Below, piece after piece: positions 1-7,190 of a DNA stretch of 45,700 bases; position 1 is the stretch's first letter; each line of letters starts with the position of its first letter. The notes below the pieces were generated by a model, which worked only from the letters and a program-made list of their open reading frames with translations, was not told the DNA's origin and made no database searches. The stretch is from CAZCZZ01 sp964503335 (lineage in GTDB: Bacteria > Verrucomicrobiota > Kiritimatiellia > CAIVKH01): assembly GCA_964503335.1 (NCBI GenBank), contig CAZCZZ010000030.1, forward strand, positions 1 through 45,700, read 5' to 3'. Both the position numbers and the translations under genes were made by a program.

Positions 1-953
1 ACTACCTGCGCTTTATTGATCCGAAGAACGACAAGATGGCAATCGATCCGGTGAAGGAAAAATACTGGATGCCGGTGGACCTGTATGTCGGCGGCGCCGA
101 ACACGCCGTGCTGCATCTGCTCTACGCGCGCTTCTGGCACAAGGTGCTCTACGATGCGGGCGTGGTCTCGACGAAGGAGCCATTCCAGAAGCTCGTGAAC
201 CAAGGAATGATCCTGGGCGAGAACAACCAGAAGATGAGCAAGTCGCTGGGCAACGTGATCAATCCCGACGATGTCGTGAAGCAGTACGGCGCGGATTCGC
301 TTCGCCTGTATGAGATGTTCATGGGACCTCTCGAAGCCGTGAAGCCCTGGAGCATGCGCGGCGTTGAAGGCGTCTACCGCTTCCTGAACCGCGCCTACCG
401 CCTGATCTTTACTGCAGCCGGGGGCGCCGACCCCGGATCGGATGAGCAATACATCCTCGCCCAAGAAGTCGTCGACGAACCACCCACCCGCGAACAGCTC
501 GTCGTCCTTCACAAGACCATCCGCAAGGTCACTGAAGACCTCGACGGAATGCGTTACAACACCGCGATTGCCGCGATGATGGAATTCGTGAATGAGGCGA
601 CATCGTGGGGGAAGCGCCCCAAGAGTATCCTCGAAACGTTCATCCTCCTGCTGAGTCCTTTCTCGCCGCATGTCGCCGAGGAGTTATGGGCCAGCTTGGG
701 ACACGGGAAAACGCTCGCATACGAGCCGTGGCCTTCCTTTGATCCTTCCTTGCTCGTCCAGTCGTCGATCGAACTCGCCGTGCAGGTGAACGGCAAGGTG
801 CGCGGACGTGTGATCGTGCCGGTCGATGCCGATCAGGCGACGGTGCTCGCCGCTGCGAAGGCCGACGCGGGCGTTCAATCGCATATCTCGGGCAAGACGA
901 TCCGCAAGGAAATCGTCGTGCCCGGCAAACTGGTAAACATTGTCGTCGGGTGA
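1..953 (+). CDS. leuS: Leucyl-tRNA synthetase, C-terminal part (5' truncated by window edge)
   Basis: Class I aminoacyl-tRNA synthetase that charges tRNA-Leu in the cytoplasm. The reading frame is open from base 3, so the gene enters from the left edge and only about 316 C-terminal residues are seen. Visible are the end of the Rossmann catalytic domain with the KMSKS loop (231-245, in the context NQKMSKSLGN), the anticodon-binding helical domain (motif SPFSPHVAEELW) and the small C-terminal domain with VQVNGKVRG, a strong LeuRS signature. The stop overlaps the GTG start of the next gene, so the two are translationally coupled. Nothing unusual; family assignment is secure, the N-terminus is simply missing. 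Confidence 0.97.
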   Translation, partial: YLRFIDPKNDKMAIDPVKEKYWMPVDLYVGGAEHAVLHLLYARFWHKVLYDAGVVSTKEPFQKLVNQGMILGENNQKMSKSLGNVINPDDVVKQYGADSLRLYEMFMGPLEAVKPWSMRGVEGVYRFLNRAYRLIFTAAGGADPGSDEQYILAQEVVDEPPTREQLVVLHKTIRKVTEDLDGMRYNTAIAAMMEFVNEATSWGKRPKSILETFILLLSPFSPHVAEELWASLGHGKTLAYEPWPSFDPSLLVQSSIELAVQVNGKVRGRVIVPVDADQATVLAAAKADAGVQSHISGKTIRKEIVVPGKLVNIVVG

Positions 954-1699
954 AGATCTTCAAACCAATCATCCCGTCCCGATATCGCCCCCGCGGACTG
1001 GAAATCATCCATGAGGACCGGGATATCCTGGTGGTCGTGAAGGAATCCGGGTTGCTGACGATGAGTTATCGGCGCGACGAGACGCGGACCGCCGAGAAGA
1101 TTCTCACGAGCTATCTGCGGAAGGGTGATCCGAAGTCACGCCTGCGCGCCCACGTCGTTCATCGGCTTGACCGCGACACCTCCGGCCTCCTGCTCTTTGC
1201 GAAGACGGAGGATGTGCAGCAGCGGCTGAAAAACGACTGGCCGCGGACGGAGAAATTCTATCTCGCCGTCGTGCATGGTCATCCGGAACCCGCGGAGGGC
1301 GTGATCTCCAGCTACCTCGCGGAGGATGACGACCAGTTTGTCCATACCTTGAAGGGGGAGGGGCAGGGGCGGCTTTCCCACACGGCCTATGGGACGATCA
1401 AGGTGGTGAAGGGGTTCGGATTCCTCAAGATCAACCTGCTCACGGGCCGGAAGAACCAGATTCGCGTCCACCTCAAGGAGAAGGGGTGCCCGGTGGTGGG
1501 TGACCTTAAGTATGGGCGGAAGGACACGTCGAAGGCCCGGCTGATGCTCCATGCCAAGACACTCGCATTTCACCATCCCCATCGCGGCGAGCGTGTCCTC
1601 TTCAACACCCCCGTTCCGGAAGTCTTCTCGAAGCTGGCTGGCGGGCTGGATGAGACCGAATGGCTACGAACAAGCTGTCCGTCGTCCATTCCCCGATAG
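950..1699 (+). CDS. RluA-family pseudouridine synthase
   Basis: Converts specific uridines of rRNA or tRNA to pseudouridine. The 249-residue protein has the RluA/RluD signature HRLDRDTSG near residue 67, whose second Asp is the catalytic nucleophile, followed by LLLFAK, and a later GRKNQIRVHL motif that also marks the family. It starts directly with the catalytic domain; no N-terminal S4 RNA-binding domain is present, as in RluA/RluC-like short forms. The GTG start overlaps the leuS TGA (GTGA), which fixes the start. The exact RNA target (RluA, RluC or RluD type) cannot be told from sequence alone. Confidence 0.9.
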   Translation: MKIFKPIIPSRYRPRGLEIIHEDRDILVVVKESGLLTMSYRRDETRTAEKILTSYLRKGDPKSRLRAHVVHRLDRDTSGLLLFAKTEDVQQRLKNDWPRTEKFYLAVVHGHPEPAEGVISSYLAEDDDQFVHTLKGEGQGRLSHTAYGTIKVVKGFGFLKINLLTGRKNQIRVHLKEKGCPVVGDLKYGRKDTSKARLMLHAKTLAFHHPHRGERVLFNTPVPEVFSKLAGGLDETEWLRTSCPSSIPR

Positions 1700-1839
1700 C
1701 CTGCTAAGGGATTGTAAGCCAATGTTTAGGGTTGTTTATGGCCTGCCGGACGGGTAGAAAGCGACCCGTCATTCAACCGGCATCAGGCTTTACCGCACGG
1801 GTGCCGCGCTACGGAAGCCAATAAAAAGGGTGGTATTGC

Positions 1840-4287
1840 ATGAAGTCATCACGACTGCTGTCGCTCCTGTTTGTTCTCGTCCTCTTCATCCTGTCCGGTC
1901 CGACAGGCGTCCTCGCGGGTGAAGCCGATATCAAGATCCCCGACCTGAGTACGGTCCATTTCGACCTCTTCGGCAGTTCCGTCACCGGCGTCGCCCTGAT
2001 GTATGCCGGATTGGTCATCTGCCTGATCGGAGCCGCCTTCGGCCTCGTCCAATACAAGCAGACGAAAGCGCTGCCTGTGCACTCTTCGATGGCCACGGTC
2101 TCCAACACGATCTGGGAGACCTGCAAGACCTACCTGTTCACGCAGGGCAAGTTCCTCGCGATCCTCTGGGTCCTGATTGCCGCATGCATGGCCTACTATT
2201 TCCTCGGCCTGCAGCATGAGGAAATGCACAAGGTGGTCATCATCCTCCTGTGCTCGATCCTCGGCATCCTCGGTTCGTATGGCGTGGCATGGTTCGGCAT
2301 CCGCATCAATACGGTCTCCAACTCCCGCACGGCCTTCTCCGCCCTGAAGGGTGACCCCCTCGCGACACTCGGCATCCCGCTCCGCTCCGGCATGAGCGTC
2401 GGCATGTTGCTCGTGGCCGTGGAACTGTTCTTCATGATCTGCATTTTGGTGTTCCTCGGCGACATGGCCGGCCCGTGCTTCATCGGTTTCGCCATCGGCG
2501 AGTCGCTCGGCGCCTCGGTGCTCCGTATCTGCGGCGGTATCTTCACGAAGATCGCCGACATCGGGTCCGACCTGATGAAGATCGTCTTCAAGCTGCCCGA
2601 AGACGATCCCAAGAACCCCGGCGTCATCGCGGATTGCACGGGCGATAACGCGGGCGACAGCGTCGGCCCGACTGCGGACGGCTTTGAAACCTATGGCGTC
2701 ACTGGCGTGGCCCTGATCGCCTTCCTCGCCCTTGCACTCGTCAACAGCCCCGCTATCTGCGCCACGCTCATCGTCTGGCTCTTCGTCATGCGCGCGCTGA
2801 TGATCGTCACCTCTTTGGCGTCCTACTTCATCAATGAAGTCCTGAGCAAGGCCATGTTCGGCGGCAAGAAAGACTTCGACTACGAAGCCCCGCTTACGCA
2901 CCTCGTCTGGATCACGTCGGCCGTCTCGATCGGTATCACCTTCGTTGCCAGCAAGATGCTGCTTGGCAACTTTGTCGATGCTTCCGGTGTCGCGCAGCCC
3001 GCCCTTTGGTGGGTCCTTTCCGCCATCATCAGCTGCGGCACGGTGGCTGGCGCGCTGATCCCCGAGTTCACCAAGGTCTTCACGAGCACGAATTCACGCC
3101 ACGTCCGCGAAGTCACCAACTGCTCCAAGCACGGCGGCGCTTCACTGAACATCCTGTCGGGCTTTGTCGCGGGTAACTTCTCCGCGTTCTGGATGGGCCT
3201 CGTCATCCTGCTCCTGATGTTCCTCGCCTGGCAGTTCTCGCTTCAGTCGGCGCTGATGTCGATCATGCCGGCCCAGTTTGCCTTTGCCGCGCCGATTTTC
3301 GCCTTCGGCCTCGTGGCCTTCGGCTTCCTCGGCATGGGCCCGGTGACGATCGCCGTGGACAGCTATGGTCCCGTCACGGACAACGCGCAGTCGGTCTATG
3401 AGCTTAGCCAGATTGAAGGCCGCCCGGGCATCGCTGCTGAGATCAAGAAGGACTTCGGCTTCGACGCCGACTTCGAAAACGCCAAGTACCAGCTCGAGAA
3501 GGGCGACGGAGCCGGCAACACGTTCAAGGCCACGGCCAAGCCGGTGCTGATCGGAACTGCCGTCGTGGGCGCCACGACGATGGTGTTCGGCATCATCATG
3601 CTGCTCGAGAATATGTTCGGCGATGTCGTGACGAAGCTCAGCATCGTGCAGCCCGAAGTCATCCTCGGCCTCATCATGGGCGGCTCGGTGATCTACTGGT
3701 TCACCGGCGCCTCCTGCCAGGCCGTCGTCACGGGCGCTTATCGCGCCGTGGTGTACATCAAGGAGAACATGAAGCTGGATGCGAAGACGGCGTCCGACAA
3801 GGACAGCAAGGAAGTGGTCCGCATCTGCACGGAGTATGCGCAGAAGGGCATGTGGAATATCTTCATCGTCATCTTCTGCTTCGCGCTCGCGCTTCCGTTC
3901 TTTGATCCCTTCTTCTTCATCGGCTACCTCATCGCCATCGCCTTCTTCGGCCTCTTCCAAGCCATCTTTATGGCGAACGCGGGCGGCGCGTGGGACAACG
4001 CCAAGAAGATCGTGGAAGTGGACCTGCGCCAGAAGGGCACGGATCTGCATGCCGCGACCGTGGTCGGCGACACCGTCGGCGATCCCTTCAAGGACACGTC
4101 ATCGGTCGCCCTGAACCCCGTCATCAAGTTCACGACCCTCTTCGGCCTCCTCGCCGTCGAGATCGCCGTAACGATGCAGGACAAGAACATGAAGGTGGGC
4201 ATCGGCGCCTTCTTCTTCATCATCGCCCTGATCTTCGTCTACCGCTCCTTCTACTGCATGCGCATCCCCGAAGAAGATGCGGTCTGA
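1840..4287 (+). CDS. hppA: Membrane-bound ion-pumping pyrophosphatase (divergent, K+-independent type)
   Basis: Integral membrane pyrophosphatase coupling PPi hydrolysis to H+ (or Na+) export. The 815 residues are rich in hydrophobic helices, with an N-terminal signal-like segment. Substrate-binding acidic motifs are visible around residues 252-280: EDDPKNPGVIAD, then GDNAGDSVG, and a second site near the C-terminus (DTVGDPFKDTSS). In the common enzymes the first region reads DNVGDNVGDCAG, so this copy is divergent. At 559-565 the sequence is GNTFKAT, with Lys563 where K+-dependent enzymes have Ala, which predicts independence from K+. A purine-rich site (aaaaaggg) precedes the ATG and a 9-bp terminator follows. 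The transported ion is not decidable by eye. Confidence 0.93.
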   Translation: MKSSRLLSLLFVLVLFILSGPTGVLAGEADIKIPDLSTVHFDLFGSSVTGVALMYAGLVICLIGAAFGLVQYKQTKALPVHSSMATVSNTIWETCKTYLFTQGKFLAILWVLIAACMAYYFLGLQHEEMHKVVIILLCSILGILGSYGVAWFGIRINTVSNSRTAFSALKGDPLATLGIPLRSGMSVGMLLVAVELFFMICILVFLGDMAGPCFIGFAIGESLGASVLRICGGIFTKIADIGSDLMKIVFKLPEDDPKNPGVIADCTGDNAGDSVGPTADGFETYGVTGVALIAFLALALVNSPAICATLIVWLFVMRALMIVTSLASYFINEVLSKAMFGGKKDFDYEAPLTHLVWITSAVSIGITFVASKMLLGNFVDASGVAQPALWWVLSAIISCGTVAGALIPEFTKVFTSTNSRHVREVTNCSKHGGASLNILSGFVAGNFSAFWMGLVILLLMFLAWQFSLQSALMSIMPAQFAFAAPIFAFGLVAFGFLGMGPVTIAVDSYGPVTDNAQSVYELSQIEGRPGIAAEIKKDFGFDADFENAKYQLEKGDGAGNTFKATAKPVLIGTAVVGATTMVFGIIMLLENMFGDVVTKLSIVQPEVILGLIMGGSVIYWFTGASCQAVVTGAYRAVVYIKENMKLDAKTASDKDSKEVVRICTEYAQKGMWNIFIVIFCFALALPFFDPFFFIGYLIAIAFFGLFQAIFMANAGGAWDNAKKIVEVDLRQKGTDLHAATVVGDTVGDPFKDTSSVALNPVIKFTTLFGLLAVEIAVTMQDKNMKVGIGAFFFIIALIFVYRSFYCMRIPEEDAV

Positions 4288-4323
4288 TGCGTTTCACCGC
4301 GGAGACGCGGAGAGCGCAGAGGT
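4287..4323. repeat. Short intergenic repeat of the 'ggagacgcggagagcgcagag' type
   Basis: Directly after hppA lies a purine-rich stretch with the periodic pattern accgcggagacgcggaga followed by gcgcagagg. From memory this type of sequence recurs between genes in many environmental genomes and, when translated, gives the well-known spurious peptide TAETRRAQR. It is not part of a gene here. The function is unknown. Recognition is by memory only. Confidence 0.5.
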
Positions 4324-4338
4324 GTAACAATTGAATCG

Positions 4339-4368
4339 AGGCCCGGCCCCAAAAGCCGGGCCTTGTTC
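4339..4368 (+). terminator. Rho-independent-like terminator of hppA
   Basis: A perfect 9-bp GC-rich stem (aggcccggc / gccgggcct) with a 7-base loop spans 4339-4363, followed by the short T-rich tail tgttcat. It sits about 50 bases after the hppA stop and before the repeat and tRNA region. The T-tract is short, so efficiency is uncertain. Confidence 0.7.
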
Positions 4369-4377
4369 ATTATCTCG

Positions 4378-4476
4378 GTAGGGACGGCACTCCGTGCCGT
4401 ACTTCCTGGGTGTCTGCTGTAGCTGGCCGAGGTGAGGCCGGCTCCGCTGCGGGGTCGGCGCCCCCCAGCTACAGCA
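4378..4476. repeat. Two adjacent palindromic intergenic repeats (REP-like)
   Basis: First unit: acggcac-tcc-gtgccgt (4384-4400), a 7-bp hairpin in the context gggacggcac. Second unit: a perfect 12-bp inverted repeat tgctgtagctgg (4415-4426) and ccagctacagca (4465-4476) around a GC-rich core that can itself partly fold. Together with the flanking repeat and terminator they fill most of the 315 bases between hppA and the tRNA; no gene is visible there. The first unit resembles the hairpin at 29940-29958. Function unknown; non-autonomous mobile repeat or REP is the likely nature. Confidence 0.6.
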
Positions 4477-4516
4477 AGTTCGTTACATCGTGCAGGTAGC
4501 GCGTCGCAGAGTGCCC

Positions 4517-4545
4517 TTGTCGAAAATGACCATTTTCCCTATGGT
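4517..4545 (+). promoter_or_regulatory. Candidate sigma-70-type promoter for tRNA-Ser
   Basis: TTGTCG (4517-4522) and TATGGT (4540-4545) are separated by 17 bases and lie about 57 bases upstream of the tRNA. The spacer contains the palindrome gaaaatgaccattttc (4522-4537). Matches to consensus are partial, so this is tentative. Confidence 0.3.
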
Positions 4546-4602
4546 CTGATAACTCTGGCTGCAAGCCATCACGTGGAAATCAGAAGTGTCCGGAGGTAGA
4601 GC

Positions 4603-4689
4603 GGAGGGATGGCAGAGCGGTTTAATGCACCTGACTTGAAATCAGGAGTGGGCGCAAGCTCACCGGGGGTTCGAATCCCTCTCCCTCCG
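4603..4689 (+). tRNA. tRNA-Ser (anticodon UGA)
   Basis: An 87-base class II tRNA. Acceptor stem ggaggga (4603-4609) pairs with tccctcc (4682-4688), discriminator G. The anticodon stem cctga/tcagg encloses the loop cttgaaa, giving anticodon TGA. A long variable arm (gtgggc-gcaa-gctcac) and the T arm with ggttcgaat follow, as expected for tRNA-Ser. No CCA is encoded. It reads UCA/UCG-type serine codons. Confidence 0.95.
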
Positions 4690-4761
4690 CTCTGCCGCCG
4701 GGCTTATGCTCAAGCGTATGCTCGGGAAAGTCGTAACGAAATCCTGAAGTGACAGGTCGAA

Positions 4762-4953
4762 ATGCCAAGAGTCACGCTGCCAAAGAATACGGGAACATTT
4801 CGGGTCGCGACCGCGCGAGCGGGCAACTTCATTGTCATCAACAACAAGACCGGAAAGAATAAGGTCATTGTCCCATGTCGCGACATGGCAGAGGCAAATC
4901 AACTCTGTGATCGACTGAATAGCGGAAAACACCCGGGACAGATCTGGAAATAG
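4762..4953 (+). CDS. Small hypothetical protein (63 aa) next to tRNA-Ser
   Basis: I do not recognise a family. The 63-residue product is basic and soluble, with alternating beta-like segments (FRVATARAGNFIVINNK) then a short helical segment (DMAEANQLCDRLNSG) and a C-terminal Trp-Lys. Two Cys residues are present but not in a metal-binding spacing. An AGG sequence lies six bases before the ATG. It follows the tRNA by 72 bases and is convergent with galT. Amino-acid composition looks like a real protein and no longer frame competes on either strand. Small orphan proteins beside tRNA genes can be leftovers of integrated elements, but no integrase or att repeat is visible. Confidence 0.5.
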   Translation: MPRVTLPKNTGTFRVATARAGNFIVINNKTGKNKVIVPCRDMAEANQLCDRLNSGKHPGQIWK

Positions 4954-4995
4954 AAAGCCCGAACAACGGGCCGCGGGTCACTACCCGCGCCGTCA

Positions 4996-6012
4996 TCAAC
5001 TGACCTTGGCCGATACCTCTCGCAACAAACGTGCAGCCTGCTCGGGCGTCATGTCACGCTGTGGTTCGCCGAGCATTTCGTAGCCTACCATGAATTTGCG
5101 CACGGTGGCTGAGCGCAACAGTGGCGGATAGAAATGCGCGTGCAACCACCAGGGGGCCGGGTCGCTGCCGTCGGTCGGTGCGCCGTGCCAGCCCATGGAG
5201 TAGGGGAACGGCGTGTCAAAAAGCAGGTCATAGGTGCGGAGAAGCCGCCGGAGGATTTCACCGAGGGTAGTCCTCTCCTCGTCACACAGGAAGGGCAGGT
5301 GCGCGGTGTGACGCTTCGGCACCAGCAGGGTCTCGTAGGGCCAAACCGCCCAGTAGGGAACCACGACCGCCCAGTGCGCGTTCTCCATCACGACACGCTC
5401 CCGTTCGCTCATCTCGATGGCGAGGTAGTCGCCCACGAGCGGTGTGCCGTGTTGTGCAAAGTGCTCCCTCTGCCGCGCGTCCTCTTTGGCCGGCTCGTTG
5501 GGAAGGGTATCGCTGGCCCAGATCTGCCCGTGAGGATGGGGATTGGAGCAGCCCATAAGTTCACCCTTGTTCTCGAAGACCTGCACCCAGCGGTAGCGGC
5601 GGCCAAGGTCGGTCACCTGGTCCGCCCAGGTGTCGACCACGGAGCGAATGCCTTCCAGCGTCATGTTGGCGAGGGTCAGGTCGTGCCGCGGTGAAAAGCA
5701 GATGACGCGGCATTCGCCTGCGACCGGTGCGGATTCCAGAAGCGGATGGACTCCTGACTGCACCGGTGATTCAGGAAGCAACGCAGAGAAGTCGTTCCTG
5801 AACACATACGTGGATTCGTATGCGGGATTCCGTTCCCCGTTCGCCCTTGCGTTGCCCGGACACAGGTAGCAGCGCTCGTCATACGCCGGGCGGGTGGCGG
5901 CAGGCGGGGTTTCCTCGCGTCCCTGCCACGGCCTTTGTGTCCGCTGCGGAGAAACGAGAAGCCAGTCGCCGGTCAGCGCGTTTTTGCGACGGTGGGGAAA
6001 GAAGGCATTCAT
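4996..6012 (-). CDS. galT: Galactose-1-phosphate uridylyltransferase
   Basis: Leloir pathway enzyme exchanging UMP between UDP-glucose and galactose-1-phosphate. The 338-residue protein has the zinc-type pair CYLC (Cys48, Cys51) and the active-site motif NPHPHGQ with His159/His161; the second His is the nucleophile that becomes uridylylated. Start chosen at the ATG that overlaps the galK stop (ATGA, 6009-6012); the frame stays open upstream, but that extension lies inside galK. Length is normal for GalT class I. It is the last gene of the minus-strand operon GT5-galK-galT; galE is not in the window. Confidence 0.95.
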   Translation of the reverse strand: MNAFFPHRRKNALTGDWLLVSPQRTQRPWQGREETPPAATRPAYDERCYLCPGNARANGERNPAYESTYVFRNDFSALLPESPVQSGVHPLLESAPVAGECRVICFSPRHDLTLANMTLEGIRSVVDTWADQVTDLGRRYRWVQVFENKGELMGCSNPHPHGQIWASDTLPNEPAKEDARQREHFAQHGTPLVGDYLAIEMSERERVVMENAHWAVVVPYWAVWPYETLLVPKRHTAHLPFLCDEERTTLGEILRRLLRTYDLLFDTPFPYSMGWHGAPTDGSDPAPWWLHAHFYPPLLRSATVRKFMVGYEMLGEPQRDMTPEQAARLLREVSAKVS

Positions 6013-7190
6013 GATGTCGCTCGCTCCGTCACGGAGGCGGATGTTTCGACCGCAGCGCCCCGGGAGGCCTTGCATACGTAAACGGCCGGTGTCAGCGATG
6101 TCCTCGAAGCGTACCGGCGGGTCACGCTCTCAGCAAAGTCCGCGGCGTGCGCCGACTCGACGAGCGCCATGGCGCATCCGCCGAAGCCTGCTCCGGTCAT
6201 GCGTGCCCCGAAGCAGCCTGCAGTTTCGCTCGCGATCTCGACCATGATGTTGAGCGCGTCGTTCGTAACCTCGAAATCCCGTCGCAGGCTATCATGGCTT
6301 TGATTCATGAGCCCGCCAAGGGTAGCGGCATCGCCCGCCTTCATGGCCGCTGCAGCCTGCAGGGTGCGCGCATTCTCCGTGATCACGTGGCGCGCCCGGC
6401 GCATGGTCACCGGATCGAGCCGACCTTTGTCCAGCTCGAACCGGTCGGACGTCACGTCGCGCAGCGACGAGCAACCCAACAAGGCCGCGGCGTGCTCGCA
6501 CTGTTGCCGCCGCTCGTTGTAGGCGGATGTCGCAAGCTCCCGGCGCGTCCCGGTGTCCAGGACCACGACCGACGTCCCGTCGATCATGGGAACTGCGGTC
6601 GTCACGAGGCTGCGGCAGTCGATGAGCATGGCATGGTCCTCGCGGCCAACAGCCGAAATCAACTGGTCCATGATGCCGCAATTCACGCCAACCCACTGGC
6701 TCTCCGCGCGGTGGCAGACCAAGGCCATGGCCGGGGCATCCCACGCGAATCCGGACACGGACGCAAAGGCGCGCGCCACGGCGAGTTCGAAAGAAGCCGA
6801 TGAGGAAAGACCCGAGCCCATCGGCACGTCGCAGGCGCTGACGCCGGTCCAGCCCTTCACGGGATAGCCCGCATCGCGCAGCGCGACGGCGACGCCCTTC
6901 GGATACTCCTGCCATGAGGCAGGCCCCCGCTGCGGGTCGGCGACGGGAAACTCCATATCCGCATTTTGATCCAGAGAGTGCAGCGCAACGCGGCCATCTT
7001 TCGCAGGGCTCAAGGCGATCCACGTGGCCCGGTCGATAGCCATCGGCAGCACAAAACCGTCGTTATAGTCCGTGTGCTCGCCGATGAGGTTCACGCGTCC
7101 GGGAGCCCTGACGATATGCGCCGGTTCGGAACCGAAACGGGTGCGAAACCCCGCCAACACTCGATGATACATGCTGTTAGGGAACATCAT
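6009..7190 (-). CDS. galK: Galactokinase
   Basis: GHMP-family kinase that phosphorylates galactose at C1 with ATP. The galactokinase signature GRVNLIGEHTDYNDG is at residues 31-45, the ATP-binding loop PMGSGLSSSAS near residue 120, and the C-terminal GHMP motif GARMTGAGFGGCA near residue 345. Length (393 aa) is typical. The ATG at 7190 overlaps the upstream GT5 gene by 14 bases; an alternative ATG at 7172 lies just after that gene's stop and is equally possible because neither has a good ribosome-binding site. The downstream overlap with galT shows tight coupling. Confidence 0.96.
   Translation of the reverse strand: MMFPNSMYHRVLAGFRTRFGSEPAHIVRAPGRVNLIGEHTDYNDGFVLPMAIDRATWIALSPAKDGRVALHSLDQNADMEFPVADPQRGPASWQEYPKGVAVALRDAGYPVKGWTGVSACDVPMGSGLSSSASFELAVARAFASVSGFAWDAPAMALVCHRAESQWVGVNCGIMDQLISAVGREDHAMLIDCRSLVTTAVPMIDGTSVVVLDTGTRRELATSAYNERRQQCEHAAALLGCSSLRDVTSDRFELDKGRLDPVTMRRARHVITENARTLQAAAAMKAGDAATLGGLMNQSHDSLRRDFEVTNDALNIMVEIASETAGCFGARMTGAGFGGCAMALVESAHAADFAESVTRRYASRTSLTPAVYVCKASRGAAVETSASVTERATS

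Noticed and set aside
1849..2901. Antisense open frame opposite hppA
   Set aside because: Product is a run of Asp/Glu/His/Arg with no domain; a mirror of hydrophobic codons.
4603..4689. tRNA-Ser as attachment site of an integrated element
   Set aside because: No direct repeat of the tRNA end, no integrase gene in the window.
4972..4989. 7-bp hairpin cgcgggt/acccgcg as terminator between the 63-aa gene and galT
   Set aside because: No T-tract on either strand and only 18 bases long; not listed as terminator.
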